Source of the DNA: an uncultured Victivallales bacterium
GTDB taxonomy: Bacteria > Verrucomicrobiota > Lentisphaeria > Victivallales > UBA1829
Direction of reading: 5' to 3'
Assembly (NCBI GenBank): GCA_934644965.1
Contig: CAKUDG010000017.1
Coordinates: 9,167 to 73,166 of the forward strand
DNA length: 64,000 nucleotides
Both the position numbers and the translations under genes were made by a program. Within the stretch, counting starts at the first letter, position 1. Every line of letters starts with the position of its first letter. Below, piece after piece: positions 1 to 7,989 of the stretch. The notes below the pieces were generated by a model. It ran no database searches. It had not been told where the DNA came from and worked only from the letters and a program-made list of their open reading frames with translations.

Positions 1-479
1 TTCAGAATGACAAGAGGGGGAATCCTTTCCTCCTGCTTCCCCTCCTCCGGACTCGTCCCCTTTTCCCGTCCCATGCAGCGGTCACAGATCCCGACCAGAC
101 GGATTTCCATATGCACAAAGCTTTTCCTGCGCAGTTCCTGCGGAATCACGGGGCCCTCCGGCCACGGGAAATCCGTCATTCTCCCACATTTTTCACAAAG
201 GAAATGGCCGTGCGGTTCCGTACGCGAATCGTATCGGGCATTGTCAATGCGGTCCAGACGCCGGATGATCCCCTTCTCCGAAAACTCGTTCAGAATCCGG
301 TAGACGCTTTCCCGCGTGACTGTCGGCACTTTCTTCCTCGCCTCTCGCCAGACTTCATCCACATCCGGATGGCCGGGATTCCCCTTCAGAAAATCATACA
401 CCGCCTGACGCTGCGGAGTACATTTCCACTTCTGCTTCCGGCAGAGATCCACAAAAACGCAGTCCCTAAAATTTTCCAT
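1..479 (-). CDS. Fur-family metalloregulator (PerR/Fur-like), C-terminus cut by window edge
   Basis: Translation from the ATG at 479 runs 159 residues to the window edge without a stop. It shows a winged-helix DNA-binding half (RQAVYDFL, then TRESVYRILNEF at about 55-66) followed by the Fur-type HGHFLCEKCG segment (His90, His92, Cys95, Cys98) and a second CxxC at Cys132/Cys135, the pair of structural zinc cysteines seen in Fur and PerR. Fur proteins repress iron-uptake, peroxide or zinc genes when metal-loaded. It is already longer than a usual family member (about 140 residues), with a polar C-terminal tail after residue 140. The upstream region is very AT-rich. Whether it senses iron, peroxide or zinc cannot be told from sequence. 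Confidence 0.85.
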   Translation of the reverse strand, partial: MENFRDCVFVDLCRKQKWKCTPQRQAVYDFLKGNPGHPDVDEVWREARKKVPTVTRESVYRILNEFSEKGIIRRLDRIDNARYDSRTEPHGHFLCEKCGRMTDFPWPEGPVIPQELRRKSFVHMEIRLVGICDRCMGREKGTSPEEGKQEERIPPLVIL

Positions 480-912
480 ATAATAAAAACCATTCTTATT
501 TAATTTTAATTTCTAAATAAATTTAACAGTTATTTATTATAAAATCAAGTCTTCTCTGAAATTTTTTTGTTTTTTTCCGGGCCTCAGGCACTTTGAGCGG
601 AGAGAAGGGGAGAGCCTGCTGAGATCTTTCGGACTGATCTGTGCCTTTTGAGAACGCAGGGGGGGAAGGGAAGCCTCAGAAAGCATGGAAGATACGGGAT
701 CTATCTGTATGCCGGAAGGAGAATTTCAGGAAGTGCGGAAAAGCGGAAAGATGAAATTCACACCTTTTTTCCTCTGCCGGGAAAGGAAAAATCTCTTTTA
801 AAAAAACTTTTTTCAGCGTCCGGAAGGCAAATCTTCCGGGATCCGGGAAACACAATCCGGATCCGCCGTTTCTGATTCCTTTCCCGGATTTGTCTCCATT
901 TCCATTTCCGAT
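480..912. other. Intergenic region between Fur-family gene and epmA
   Basis: Positions 480-560 are strongly AT-rich and precede the minus-strand Fur-family gene. They contain TTATTTATTATAA at 530-542, which shares the ATTATAA half of the PerR box consensus. This suggests autoregulation but is weak evidence. Positions 560-799 show no convincing gene. A possible terminator for epmA lies at 800-839. Confidence 0.5.
800..839 (-). terminator. Possible intrinsic terminator downstream of epmA
   Basis: A perfect 7-bp inverted repeat CCGGAAG / CTTCCGG (820-826 and 833-839, 6-nt loop) is followed on the minus strand by a short spacer and a T-rich run (complement of the A-run at 800-806). The U-tract starts some 13 nt after the stem, so it is not a textbook terminator. 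Confidence 0.3.
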
Positions 913-1848
913 TCAGGAATCCAGGGGAAAGGCCACTTCAGATATCTTCTCCGCCCCGCTCAGAAGCATGACGAGACGGTCAAAGCCCAGAGCGCATCCG
1001 GCGGATTCCGGCATCCCGTGATCCATCGCTTCCAGAAACGCCTCCGGCTTCGGATAATCGGGGAGCCCCTGACGTTTCCGGGTTTGAGCGAATCGTTCAA
1101 AGCGCTCTCTCTGCACCATCGGATCGGTGAGTTCCCCGTAAGCGTTCGCCAGTTCCACGCCTCCGATGTAGATTTCCCAGCGTTCGGCAAGAGAAGGATC
1201 TTCCGCCTTCGCCCTTGCAAAGGCGCCGAAACGCATCGGGTAGTCCAGGAGGACGCAGGGACGGCCGGAAGGCAGCGCAGGTTCCACCTTTTCCGTCAGG
1301 ACGAGTTCAAAACTTCCTTCTTCCCCCTCCTCCGCAAGGATGTCCGCATCGCAGTCTGCAAAACGCCGGAAGGCGTCGCGGACGGAGATGACTGCCCATT
1401 CCGCATCCAGATCCGTACGTTTCCCGCGATATTCCACCACTCCGTGCCCGTTGCACGCGTGCGCCGTTGCACGCAGAAGTTCCCGCGTGAAATCCAGAAG
1501 CCCCAGATAGTCCGAAGAGGCTTGATACCATTCCAGCATCGTGAATTCATGCCGATGCAGTCTGCCGTCCTCTCCCGCCCGGAAGCAGGGGCCGATCTGA
1601 TAAATCCGTTCCATGCCGGCGCAGAGAAGGCGTTTCATCTGCAGTTCAGGCGATCCGCGCAGAAAGAAATCCTCCGCACTCGGACAGTCAATGTACTCTT
1701 CCGCCGCGGGAGCCAGAACTCCGACCGGAGTCTCCACCTCAAGATATCCGTGGGAGTCAAAAAAGGCGCGGACGGCACGCAGCACCCGTGCGCGGAAAGA
1801 CAGTCTCTCCGCAACGCGCTGCAGGTCTGAAAAGGGAGTCGTCCGCAT
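913..1848 (-). CDS. epmA: EF-P lysine ligase EpmA (GenX/PoxA, class II LysRS-like)
   Basis: About 311 residues, the catalytic core of a class II lysyl-tRNA synthetase without the anticodon-binding domain, as expected for EpmA. Motif 2 appears as CFRAGEDGRLHRHEFTMLEWY-like sequence (the HEFTMLEWY part is diagnostic) and motif 3 as GCALGFDRLVMLLSG near the C-terminus. EpmA attaches beta-lysine to the conserved lysine of elongation factor P, which helps ribosomes pass polyproline stretches. The gene lies 119 bp downstream of efp on the same strand, which supports the assignment. A TTG at 1863 could extend it by 5 residues; the ATG at 1848 is preferred, though neither has a clear Shine-Dalgarno. 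The beta-lysine-forming partner EpmB is not in this window. Confidence 0.9.
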   Translation of the reverse strand: MRTTPFSDLQRVAERLSFRARVLRAVRAFFDSHGYLEVETPVGVLAPAAEEYIDCPSAEDFFLRGSPELQMKRLLCAGMERIYQIGPCFRAGEDGRLHRHEFTMLEWYQASSDYLGLLDFTRELLRATAHACNGHGVVEYRGKRTDLDAEWAVISVRDAFRRFADCDADILAEEGEEGSFELVLTEKVEPALPSGRPCVLLDYPMRFGAFARAKAEDPSLAERWEIYIGGVELANAYGELTDPMVQRERFERFAQTRKRQGLPDYPKPEAFLEAMDHGMPESAGCALGFDRLVMLLSGAEKISEVAFPLDS

Positions 1849-1967
1849 GCTGCCGGTGGACAATTGTGAAAATTCTTTCTCTTTCCCCAGCTTCTCCCCC
1901 CTTCTACATCATCAATCGCAGAAGAAGGAGAAAGGACAGGGGAAAAAAATTGATCAGGCGTCCGTCG

Positions 1968-2537
1968 TCAGCCTTTGCTGACGCGTTCCGCATACTGGCC
2001 GGTGCGGGTATCGATCCGGACCGTGTCGCCCTCATTGATGAAGAGCGGGACCATGATCTCATAGCCGTTGTCGATCTTCGCGGGTTTCATCACATTGGAG
2101 GAGGCGGTGTCGCCGCGCGCGCCGGGCTCGGTTTCGACAATCACCTTCTCAATAAAGGTCGGGAGCGTAATGTCAATGAGTTTTCCGTTGAAGAAGAGCC
2201 CCTGGCAGAGCGAGTTTTCGATCAGAAAATAAACCTTGTCCCCGAGATGATCCGCACTGATCGGAATCTCCTCATAGGATTCCGCATCGCTGAAAATGTA
2301 CATCTGCCCGTCATGATAGGAATAATACATCTCGCGCTCTTCGAGATTGGGTTTCCCGACCTTGTCCACGGGACGGAAGGTGCGGTCCATCGTACTTCCG
2401 GTCACCATGCTCTTGAGTTTGCAGCGGTACAGCGCGGTTCCCTTCCCTGGTTTGCAGAATTCAAATTCCGTGATGGCGTAGGGTTCCCCGTCGATTTCAA
2501 TCTTGAGTCCTTTTTTCAGATCCGCGGCGCTGTACAT
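1968..2537 (-). CDS. efp: Translation elongation factor P
   Basis: 189 residues, normal EF-P length. It begins MYSAADLKKGLKIEIDGEPY, and the loop KPGKGTALYR carries Lys32 in the place of the modified Lys34 of E. coli EF-P. The C-terminal OB domain (GDTVRIDTRTGQYAERV) is intact. The start is the ATG at 2537, which has GGAG 7 nt upstream; an earlier in-frame start would add 16 unrelated residues. EF-P binds between the P and E sites and relieves stalling at Pro-Pro motifs. A PGKG-type loop together with the adjacent epmA means beta-lysylation of Lys32 is the likely modification. A promoter lies at 2588-2616. Confidence 0.95.
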   Translation of the reverse strand: MYSAADLKKGLKIEIDGEPYAITEFEFCKPGKGTALYRCKLKSMVTGSTMDRTFRPVDKVGKPNLEEREMYYSYHDGQMYIFSDAESYEEIPISADHLGDKVYFLIENSLCQGLFFNGKLIDITLPTFIEKVIVETEPGARGDTASSNVMKPAKIDNGYEIMVPLFINEGDTVRIDTRTGQYAERVSKG

Positions 2538-2587
2538 GTTTTCTCCAGACAAATTGTTTATGGGTTCCGTTTTCTTGCTGAACAAAT

Positions 2588-2616
2588 ACTATAACACAGT
2601 TTTCCGGAAATTGCAA
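2588..2616 (-). promoter_or_regulatory. Predicted sigma70-type promoter of efp-epmA
   Basis: On the minus strand TTGCAA (2616-2611) and TATAGT (2593-2588) are separated by exactly 17 nt, about 50 nt upstream of the efp start. The same -35/-10 pair recurs upstream of rpsP. Confidence 0.6.
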
Positions 2617-2783
2617 GACAGGTCTTCCGGGCTCAGCTCTTTCCGTTTCCCGTACATTGCTCCTGGATGTCCCGGAGGGATTGCGAGGGAGGGAGACACA
2701 CACACTGCCGACTTCCCTGTCTCATCAGCCCGGGGAAGTCCGCGAAGGGGAAGAAGACGTGAGCAGAAGAAAGGGGGAAAGGC

Positions 2784-3326
2784 TTACCATGCTTCGGTGG
2801 TATACTGCACGATTCTGCGTGCCGCATTGTAACAGGCCTGACGGAGCCCGTAAATCTTCCCGACATTCGGATCCGCGGTATACTGATAGTTTGCGGATCC
2901 GGTAATCTGGCGCGTCCGGATGAGCGGCTCGCTTCTGCCGGGAATGAGGACCGTGAATTCCACGGTGACATTGATGGCGAATTCGGAGGGGCGGTACGTC
3001 TGATCATCATCCTGGCTGTCCCAGCGGACGGCCGAAGTTTCCACACGGAGCACCCGGCAGTATACGATGCAGTCGGCTTTCCCGAGGGAAGTCAGCTTCA
3101 GGGAGCCGTCCACCTGAAACTGTTCGGCGAGATTTCCGCGCATGACGGAAGACACATACGGCTCTTTCGTATCATTTTTCACATCGGCCACGGCGATGCT
3201 CTGGATCTGGGGGTGCATCATGGATCCCACCTGATATCCGCAGGACGTCGTCAGGAAACAAGTCAAGACGAGCGAAAGAAGCGAAAAGAGCATGACGGAG
3301 AATTTTTTTTCAGATGGCGTCATCAT
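2784..3326 (-). CDS. lptE: LptE-like LPS-assembly outer-membrane lipoprotein
   Basis: About 180 residues. A hydrophobic N-terminus ends in the lipobox LTTSC (Cys29 from the ATG at 3326), followed by GYQVGS and the SIAVADVKNDTKEP segment typical of LptE/RlpB. LptE plugs the LptD barrel and helps insert lipopolysaccharide in the outer leaflet. The start overlaps the end of the upstream TPR gene by about 17 nt, so the two are translationally coupled. ATGs at 3326 and 3323 and an upstream in-frame start at 3353 are all possible; the first two keep a normal lipoprotein signal. No lptD is present here. Family assignment rests on the lipobox, length and N-terminal pattern. Confidence 0.7.
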   Translation of the reverse strand: MMTPSEKKFSVMLFSLLSLVLTCFLTTSCGYQVGSMMHPQIQSIAVADVKNDTKEPYVSSVMRGNLAEQFQVDGSLKLTSLGKADCIVYCRVLRVETSAVRWDSQDDDQTYRPSEFAINVTVEFTVLIPGRSEPLIRTRQITGSANYQYTADPNVGKIYGLRQACYNAARRIVQYTTEAW

Positions 3327-4437
3327 CGAAAGGCCTTTCCGGAAGCGGCTCACGGGAATCTCTCCGCAGATCGGACCTCAGGTCGCGCACCGGCAGGAGC
3401 CATTTTCCGCCGCTGTTTTCAGGAACCACCATGATCCGGGATTGCTCCGGGGGAATCGGAGAGCGTTGATAAACGGGGGTCTCATGCTCCCTGCGCGGCA
3501 CGTCGCCGGAAGGGGGCTCGTACGTTTTGTCGATTTTTGCCAGAAGCTTTTCCGAATCGGCGGAATCCACGGAATTCGCATAGTCGCGCACGACTTTCGC
3601 CAGATAACGCTCCGCGATTTCATCCTTTCCCATACGGTGGTAGTAAAGACCGAGTCCGTAGAGACGTTTGGCGAGAAGGGAATGGACCTCCTCGCGGGAA
3701 CGCCGGGCCCACGGGGCTTCGGGATCTTTCGGATAACGGTTCAGGAAATCGGTGAGAGCATCCAGGGCAAGACGGGCATACGAGCCGTCGCCGTCACCCT
3801 TCCGGGAAAGCTGGAGATAGGTATTGGCAAGCTCCAGCGAAGCGCAGCGAGCCGCTTCCGTCCCGGGATAGAGCTTGACCGTCTCCTTGAACTGCTCGAT
3901 CGCTTCCGCCGCACGCTGATCCTCCAGATACAGACGCCCCAGACGCAGACGCGCATCCGGAGCCTTTTCCGAACAGGGCGCATTCTTCAGCGCCGCTTCA
4001 TAAATTTCGATGCAGCGGTTTTCCTTTTTCAGAAAGGGGAGCCAGGAAAACGCGGAATCCCGATGTCCGGCGAAATACGCGTCCGCAATTTCATACTGGC
4101 GGTCCACCACCTGGGTGAAATTCACACGGCTGATATGTTCTTTTGCCAGCCGTTCCAGACAATCGAACTCCTCTCCGTAGAGTTTCTCCTTCCGGTAGGC
4201 GCGGGATGCCCCCAGAAGGGCGTTCGCCTTGAGTACGGGATCATCCGCATAGATCTGCGCCGCCTTGAAGCTTTTTGCCGCCCCGGAAAAATCCCCGGCC
4301 TTTTCAGCCGTGCGGGCTTCAGCAAACGCCTCGTTTGCCCGGGCATCGTCGCCATACGTTGCGGGAACGGCGAGTACGGAGGCGATGAGAAGCATGCCGC
4401 TGAGGATCAGGAATTTCATCTGGTTTTTCATATTCAT
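3310..4437 (-). CDS. Exported TPR protein, BamD/YbgF-like
   Basis: 375 residues with a Sec signal peptide (hydrophobic core about residues 8-24, cleavage near VPATYG) and at least four helical tetratricopeptide-like units, including ARTAEKAGDFSGAAKSFKAA, PDARLRLGRLYLEDQRAAEA and YGLGLYYHRMGKDEIAERYL. This arrangement resembles BamD-type outer-membrane assembly factors or YbgF-like scaffolds. Unlike BamD there is no lipobox cysteine, so it is probably soluble periplasmic or only peripherally attached. The proline- and arginine-rich last 60 residues look disordered. It overlaps lptE, which supports a role in envelope biogenesis. Confidence 0.7.
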   Translation of the reverse strand: MNMKNQMKFLILSGMLLIASVLAVPATYGDDARANEAFAEARTAEKAGDFSGAAKSFKAAQIYADDPVLKANALLGASRAYRKEKLYGEEFDCLERLAKEHISRVNFTQVVDRQYEIADAYFAGHRDSAFSWLPFLKKENRCIEIYEAALKNAPCSEKAPDARLRLGRLYLEDQRAAEAIEQFKETVKLYPGTEAARCASLELANTYLQLSRKGDGDGSYARLALDALTDFLNRYPKDPEAPWARRSREEVHSLLAKRLYGLGLYYHRMGKDEIAERYLAKVVRDYANSVDSADSEKLLAKIDKTYEPPSGDVPRREHETPVYQRSPIPPEQSRIMVVPENSGGKWLLPVRDLRSDLRRDSREPLPERPFDDDAI

Positions 4438-4668
4438 GCCGTTTTGTTTTCAAGGCTTCATGCGGTAAAAAAAATGACATCGTATCAATGTAGCACCGCT
4501 TTTCAGGATAGCAAGCTCCGGTTTGCATCTTTCGCAATCCGGGGCATATTACAGAATCTCTCCGGAGCTGCGGCATCTGCGGCTTTCCGGGGGATGCGTG
4601 GGATCCGGGGGTGATCCTGAATCATTGGAAACAGGGATGAAATCCAAACAATACGGGGAAACACCTTC

Positions 4669-5808
4669 GTGAAAATTCTGACTGTCGTAACGGAACTCGG
4701 CCCCGGCGGAGCGGAAAAAGTTGTGCGGGAGCTTTCGGAGCATCTGCTGCGGGCAGGGCACAAAGTCTCACTGGTCTCACTGAAAGCGCCTCCGGAGAAC
4801 AGGGCTCTTGCCGATGCGTTCCCTGCAATGGGAATTTCCCCGGTCTATCTGAACATGAGAGGATTGACTGATGCCGGAAAACTTTTTTCTCTGCGTCGAA
4901 TCATCCGGAGGGAGCATCCGGATCTGATTCACTCTCATCTGATGCACCCGAATCTGCTGGCACGGATTGCCGCGGCGGGGCTTTCAGTGCCTCTGGTGAA
5001 TACCGTGCATATCTGTGAACGCAGGAAAAGCGCAAGACCGTTTTTTCTTTTGGATCGGCTGACTTTTCCGCTGTGTTCCGTCTGCACGGCGGTTTCGCAT
5101 TCCGCGGCAGGATTTCATGAGCATGCGCTCGGTCTGAATCCGGGCACGCTCCGGGTCATTTACAACGGAGTGGATCCGGTGGAGCCGCTTCCTGAGGAGG
5201 AACGGATCCGATACAGAAAACTCTGGGGAATGGAATCGTGTTCCAGGATCATCGGATCTTTCGGACGTCTGGATCCGCAGAAGGGGTTTGACAATTTCCT
5301 GCGGCTTCTCCCGGAAATATCGGAACGGATTCCGAAGGGAGAGACCTGGGGGGTTGTGATTCTCGGGGAAGGGCGGGAGCGTGAATCCCTGGAGGAAACG
5401 GGAAGAAGGAATCTAAGGAATCTTCCGGGGAATCTGCGTCTGAGCTTTCCGGGGTTTGCTCCGGAAGCGGCGCGTGCGGCATGGGTTTTCGATGTGTTTG
5501 TCATGCCGTCTCGCTATGAGGGTTACGGGCTGGCCTTTGCGGAGGCGATGAGTACGGGAGTGCCGGCGGTGGTTGCATCCGTGGATTCTCTTCCGGAACT
5601 GGCGGATCTTTATGATAATGCTTCTGTCGCAGATTTTGCATCTCCGGAAAAACGCGGGGAGACGGCATCGCTGATTGCGGCTGCGGCGGGGAAAAAGAGA
5701 ATCGCTCCGAAAATCATTTCGACCCGGGCGGAAATGGCGGATCAGTATCTTGAACTCTACCGCCAGATCCTTACGCGGCGGCAGACACATCCGCTAAAGA
5801 CCGAATAA
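4669..5808 (+). CDS. Glycosyltransferase family 4 (GT-B fold)
   Basis: 379 residues. The N-terminus MKILTVVTELGPGGAEKVV is the classic GT4 donor/acceptor loop. The C-terminal half holds GSFGRLDPQKGFDNFL, VILGEGRERE and PSRYEGYGLAFAEAMSTGVP, where the E-x7-E motif contacts the sugar nucleotide. Enzymes of this type transfer a sugar from UDP- or GDP-sugars to lipid-linked or polysaccharide acceptors with retention, on the cytoplasmic face of the membrane. The start is a GTG with GGGG upstream. It stands alone and diverges from the BamD-like gene. The acceptor cannot be inferred. Confidence 0.85.
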   Translation: MKILTVVTELGPGGAEKVVRELSEHLLRAGHKVSLVSLKAPPENRALADAFPAMGISPVYLNMRGLTDAGKLFSLRRIIRREHPDLIHSHLMHPNLLARIAAAGLSVPLVNTVHICERRKSARPFFLLDRLTFPLCSVCTAVSHSAAGFHEHALGLNPGTLRVIYNGVDPVEPLPEEERIRYRKLWGMESCSRIIGSFGRLDPQKGFDNFLRLLPEISERIPKGETWGVVILGEGRERESLEETGRRNLRNLPGNLRLSFPGFAPEAARAAWVFDVFVMPSRYEGYGLAFAEAMSTGVPAVVASVDSLPELADLYDNASVADFASPEKRGETASLIAAAAGKKRIAPKIISTRAEMADQYLELYRQILTRRQTHPLKTE

Positions 5809-5823
5809 AAACAAATAAAATCT

Positions 5824-5970
5824 GCAAAGCAACAAAATACGGAAAAATGCAAACAGCATTTTTCTCGAGGTCAAGGTCCGTGACCTTGTCGCGATCCAGC
5901 GGCGAGACGCTGGCCGCCGGAGGCGGAAATAAATAAAAAAAAAGCATGAGGGCTTTCCGCCCTCATGCTT
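5824..5970 (+). repeat. Modular hairpin repeat, copy 1 (modules A-B-C-D)
   Basis: Four perfect hairpins in a row. A: AAAAATGC / GCATTTTT (5843-5863, 5-nt loop). B: CAAGGTC / GACCTTG (5872-5888, loop CGT). C: CCAGCG / CGCTGG (5896-5913, loop GCGAGA). D: a 12-bp stem AAGCATGAGGGC / GCCCTCATGCTT (5942-5970). The same modules in the same order recur at 12280-12596, and B, C and D recur in inverse orientation at 63790-64000. This copy lacks module E. It lies between the convergent ends of the GT4 gene and the transketolase operon. Confidence 0.9.
5932..5970 (-). terminator. Intrinsic terminator of the transketolase operon (repeat module D)
   Basis: The 12-bp stem of module D (5942-5953 with 5959-5970, 5-nt loop) is followed on the minus strand by a long T-rich run complementary to the A-tract at 5932-5941. 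It lies about 100 nt past the transketolase stop, a strong rho-independent terminator shape. Confidence 0.8.
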
Positions 5971-6073
5971 CCCTCCTCTTCCCCCCTTTTTTCTCTCTTT
6001 CTCTTCCCTCTTCCTGATACGCGGAGCGTTTTCACCCCCTCATTCTTCTGAAAATGAAAATGCTCCGGAAGAT

Positions 6074-6997
6074 TTATGATAAAACGGCTTTTACTGCGTT
6101 CATGACCGGCTGCACTCCGAGTCCGTAATGATCCAGAAGCCATGCCTGGGAACCGACTTCCTTGATGTTCACATCCGGGAATGCCAGTCTCCGGAAGGGA
6201 ACGTTCCCGCAGCCCTCGTCCATGAGCACTTCCGCGACCGCGCTGCCCACGCCGCCGGAAAGGTTGTGCTCCTCCAAGACCACGATTCCCCCCGTCTCCT
6301 TCGCCGCGCGGACAATCGCCGCACGGTCAATCGGCTTGATCGAATACAGACTCACCAGACGGCAATGGATTCCCTCTTTTTCAAGCTCCTCGACCGCACG
6401 TTTGGCATGAATTCCGACGGTTCCGGCAAAAAAGACCGTCGCATCATCGCCTTCCCTCACAGTGGCCGAGCCTCCGATTCTGAAATCATCAAGCGGCCCC
6501 TCATGAATATCGGGCTCGTTCTTGTATCCGCAGCGGTAGTATACGGGTCCGTCATACGCCATCATGGCATGGACGGCGGCCCGCGCTTCGGCAATATCGC
6601 AGGGGACAAGGACGACCATGCCGGGGAGAGCACGCATGATGGCGATGTCCTCCGTCGAATGATGGGAAATTCCGAGAGGCCCGTAGGCGACCCCGCCTCC
6701 GATGATGACGATCTTGACATTCGCATGATGATAGCAGACGTCGTTCCGGATCTGCTCCAGACAGCGCAGAGTCGGGAAATTCGCAATGGAATACGTAACC
6801 GCGATGTTCCCTTCCATGGCGACACCACAGGCCACACCCGTCATATTCTGCTCCGCGACGCCGCAGTTGATGAAGCGGTCCGGAAACGCATTGGCAAACC
6901 CTTCGATTTCCCCGAAGCCGATATCCGCAAGAACCATGAAGACGCGGGGATCACGCTGAGCGATTTTCAAAAGCTCCTGATTGAATGCTCTTCTCAT
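6074..6997 (-). CDS. Transketolase, C-terminal subunit (pyrimidine-binding and C-terminal domains)
   Basis: 307 residues, corresponding to the second half of a full transketolase. It contains the pyrimidine-domain motif INCGVAEQNMTGVACGVAM, whose Glu activates thiamine diphosphate, and a C-terminal transketolase domain (GIHCRLVSLYSIKPID, GGIVVLEEHNLSGGVG). Its start ATG shares one base with the TAA stop of the N-terminal subunit, so the two are coupled and would form a heterotetramer. Split transketolases are common in anaerobes and archaea. The enzyme moves two-carbon units between sugar phosphates in the pentose phosphate pathway. Confidence 0.9.
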   Translation of the reverse strand: MRRAFNQELLKIAQRDPRVFMVLADIGFGEIEGFANAFPDRFINCGVAEQNMTGVACGVAMEGNIAVTYSIANFPTLRCLEQIRNDVCYHHANVKIVIIGGGVAYGPLGISHHSTEDIAIMRALPGMVVLVPCDIAEARAAVHAMMAYDGPVYYRCGYKNEPDIHEGPLDDFRIGGSATVREGDDATVFFAGTVGIHAKRAVEELEKEGIHCRLVSLYSIKPIDRAAIVRAAKETGGIVVLEEHNLSGGVGSAVAEVLMDEGCGNVPFRRLAFPDVNIKEVGSQAWLLDHYGLGVQPVMNAVKAVLS

Positions 6998-7821
6998 TAT
7001 TCTGCTTCCTCCAATTCTCTGAGCGCCTGTTCAAAAAGTGTTTCGTTGAGTCCGCCGTAGTGCCATTTGTAGTCGTTTTCCATGAAGCTGACGCCCTTAC
7101 CTTTCACGGTCCGGAAAACGAGTGCGGAAGGTTTCCCCGTTTCCAGAGGCAGACGGGAGAAGGCGTCTCCGATCGCGTCCATGTCGTGCCCATCCACCGT
7201 GAGGGCCTTCCAGCCGAACATTTCCAGTTTCGGCGCAAGCGGATCAAGATTGATGATATCCTTAGAAGCACCCAGGGCCTGAAGGCGGTTGTAGTCCACA
7301 AGCATGGTGAGGTTGTCCCAGGAGTGCTGGCCTGCAAGCATGACGGCTTCCCAGGAGGAGCCCTCATTGAGATCCCCGTCGCTGACCAGGCAGAAGATGC
7401 GGTGTTTGTGGCCCGCCTGTTTCGCCGCCATGGCCATCCCGCATGCGACAGGCAGTCCGTGTCCCAGCGAACCCGTCGAAAATTCAACCCCGGGAACATG
7501 ATGGGAGATGTGCCCGCTCAATTTGCCGTTGTCCTGATAATAAGTCTCCAGCCAGTCCTTCGGGAAAAACCCTTTTTCCGCAAGTGCCGCCAGCAGCGCA
7601 GCGCCGCCATGCCCCTTGCTGAGGATGAAACGGTCCCGATCCGCTGCCTTCGGAGCCTCCGCACTGACATTTAATACCTGATTGTAAAGAACTGCGTAAA
7701 TATCCGCCGTGGACAGCATGCTCCCGATGTGTCCGCTCTTCCCGCGATATACCATGCGCAGACAGTGAAGACGGATCTTTTTCGCCAGATCCCGGCATTG
7801 TTTCCGCTGAACTTCATCCAT
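6997..7821 (-). CDS. Transketolase, N-terminal subunit (TPP diphosphate-binding domain)
   Basis: 274 residues from the ATG at 7821, chosen because AGAAGGAGG lies just upstream; an earlier ATG at 7851 would add 10 residues across that site. It has the substrate and cofactor motifs RDRFILSKGHGGAALL, TGSLGHGLPVACGMA and the TPP signature SDGDLNEG...LVDYN, which coordinates Mg-diphosphate. It forms the active site with the product of the downstream gene. It is transcribed from a near-perfect promoter at 7871-7899, back to back with the ROK regulator, a plausible local regulator. Confidence 0.9.
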   Translation of the reverse strand: MDEVQRKQCRDLAKKIRLHCLRMVYRGKSGHIGSMLSTADIYAVLYNQVLNVSAEAPKAADRDRFILSKGHGGAALLAALAEKGFFPKDWLETYYQDNGKLSGHISHHVPGVEFSTGSLGHGLPVACGMAMAAKQAGHKHRIFCLVSDGDLNEGSSWEAVMLAGQHSWDNLTMLVDYNRLQALGASKDIINLDPLAPKLEMFGWKALTVDGHDMDAIGDAFSRLPLETGKPSALVFRTVKGKGVSFMENDYKWHYGGLNETLFEQALRELEEAE

Positions 7822-7870
7822 GGATGGATTCCTCCTTCTGTTGAGAACCATGATTTATTTTCTCTTGTCT

Positions 7871-7899
7871 ATTATATATCGAAAGAAATATTTTGTCAA
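7871..7899 (-). promoter_or_regulatory. Consensus sigma70-type promoter of the transketolase operon
   Basis: TTGACA (7899-7894) and TATAAT (7876-7871) are both perfect consensus hexamers with an ideal 17-nt spacer, about 50 nt upstream of the chosen start. Confidence 0.8.
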
Positions 7900-7917
7900 T
7901 CCGTTTTCCTCCTTTTT

Positions 7918-7945
7918 TTGACAATTTCGGAAAAAGCAGTATCTT
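7918..7945 (+). promoter_or_regulatory. Predicted promoter of the ROK regulator gene
   Basis: TTGACA (7918-7923) and TATCTT (7940-7945) with a 16-nt spacer. Transcription would start near 7952, which excludes the ATG at 7951 as start codon and favours the ATG at 7990. The -35 box faces away from the transketolase -35 box, making a TTGTCAA / TTGACAA inverted repeat. Confidence 0.6.
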
Positions 7946-7989
7946 ACCCGATGAAAGCAAATGCCACTGAAGAAAGGCGGAGGACGCGC

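Noticed and set aside
5824..5970. Insertion sequence or MITE with terminal inverted repeats
   Set aside because: No terminal inverted repeats, no transposase and no target-site duplication were seen; the hairpins are internal modules.
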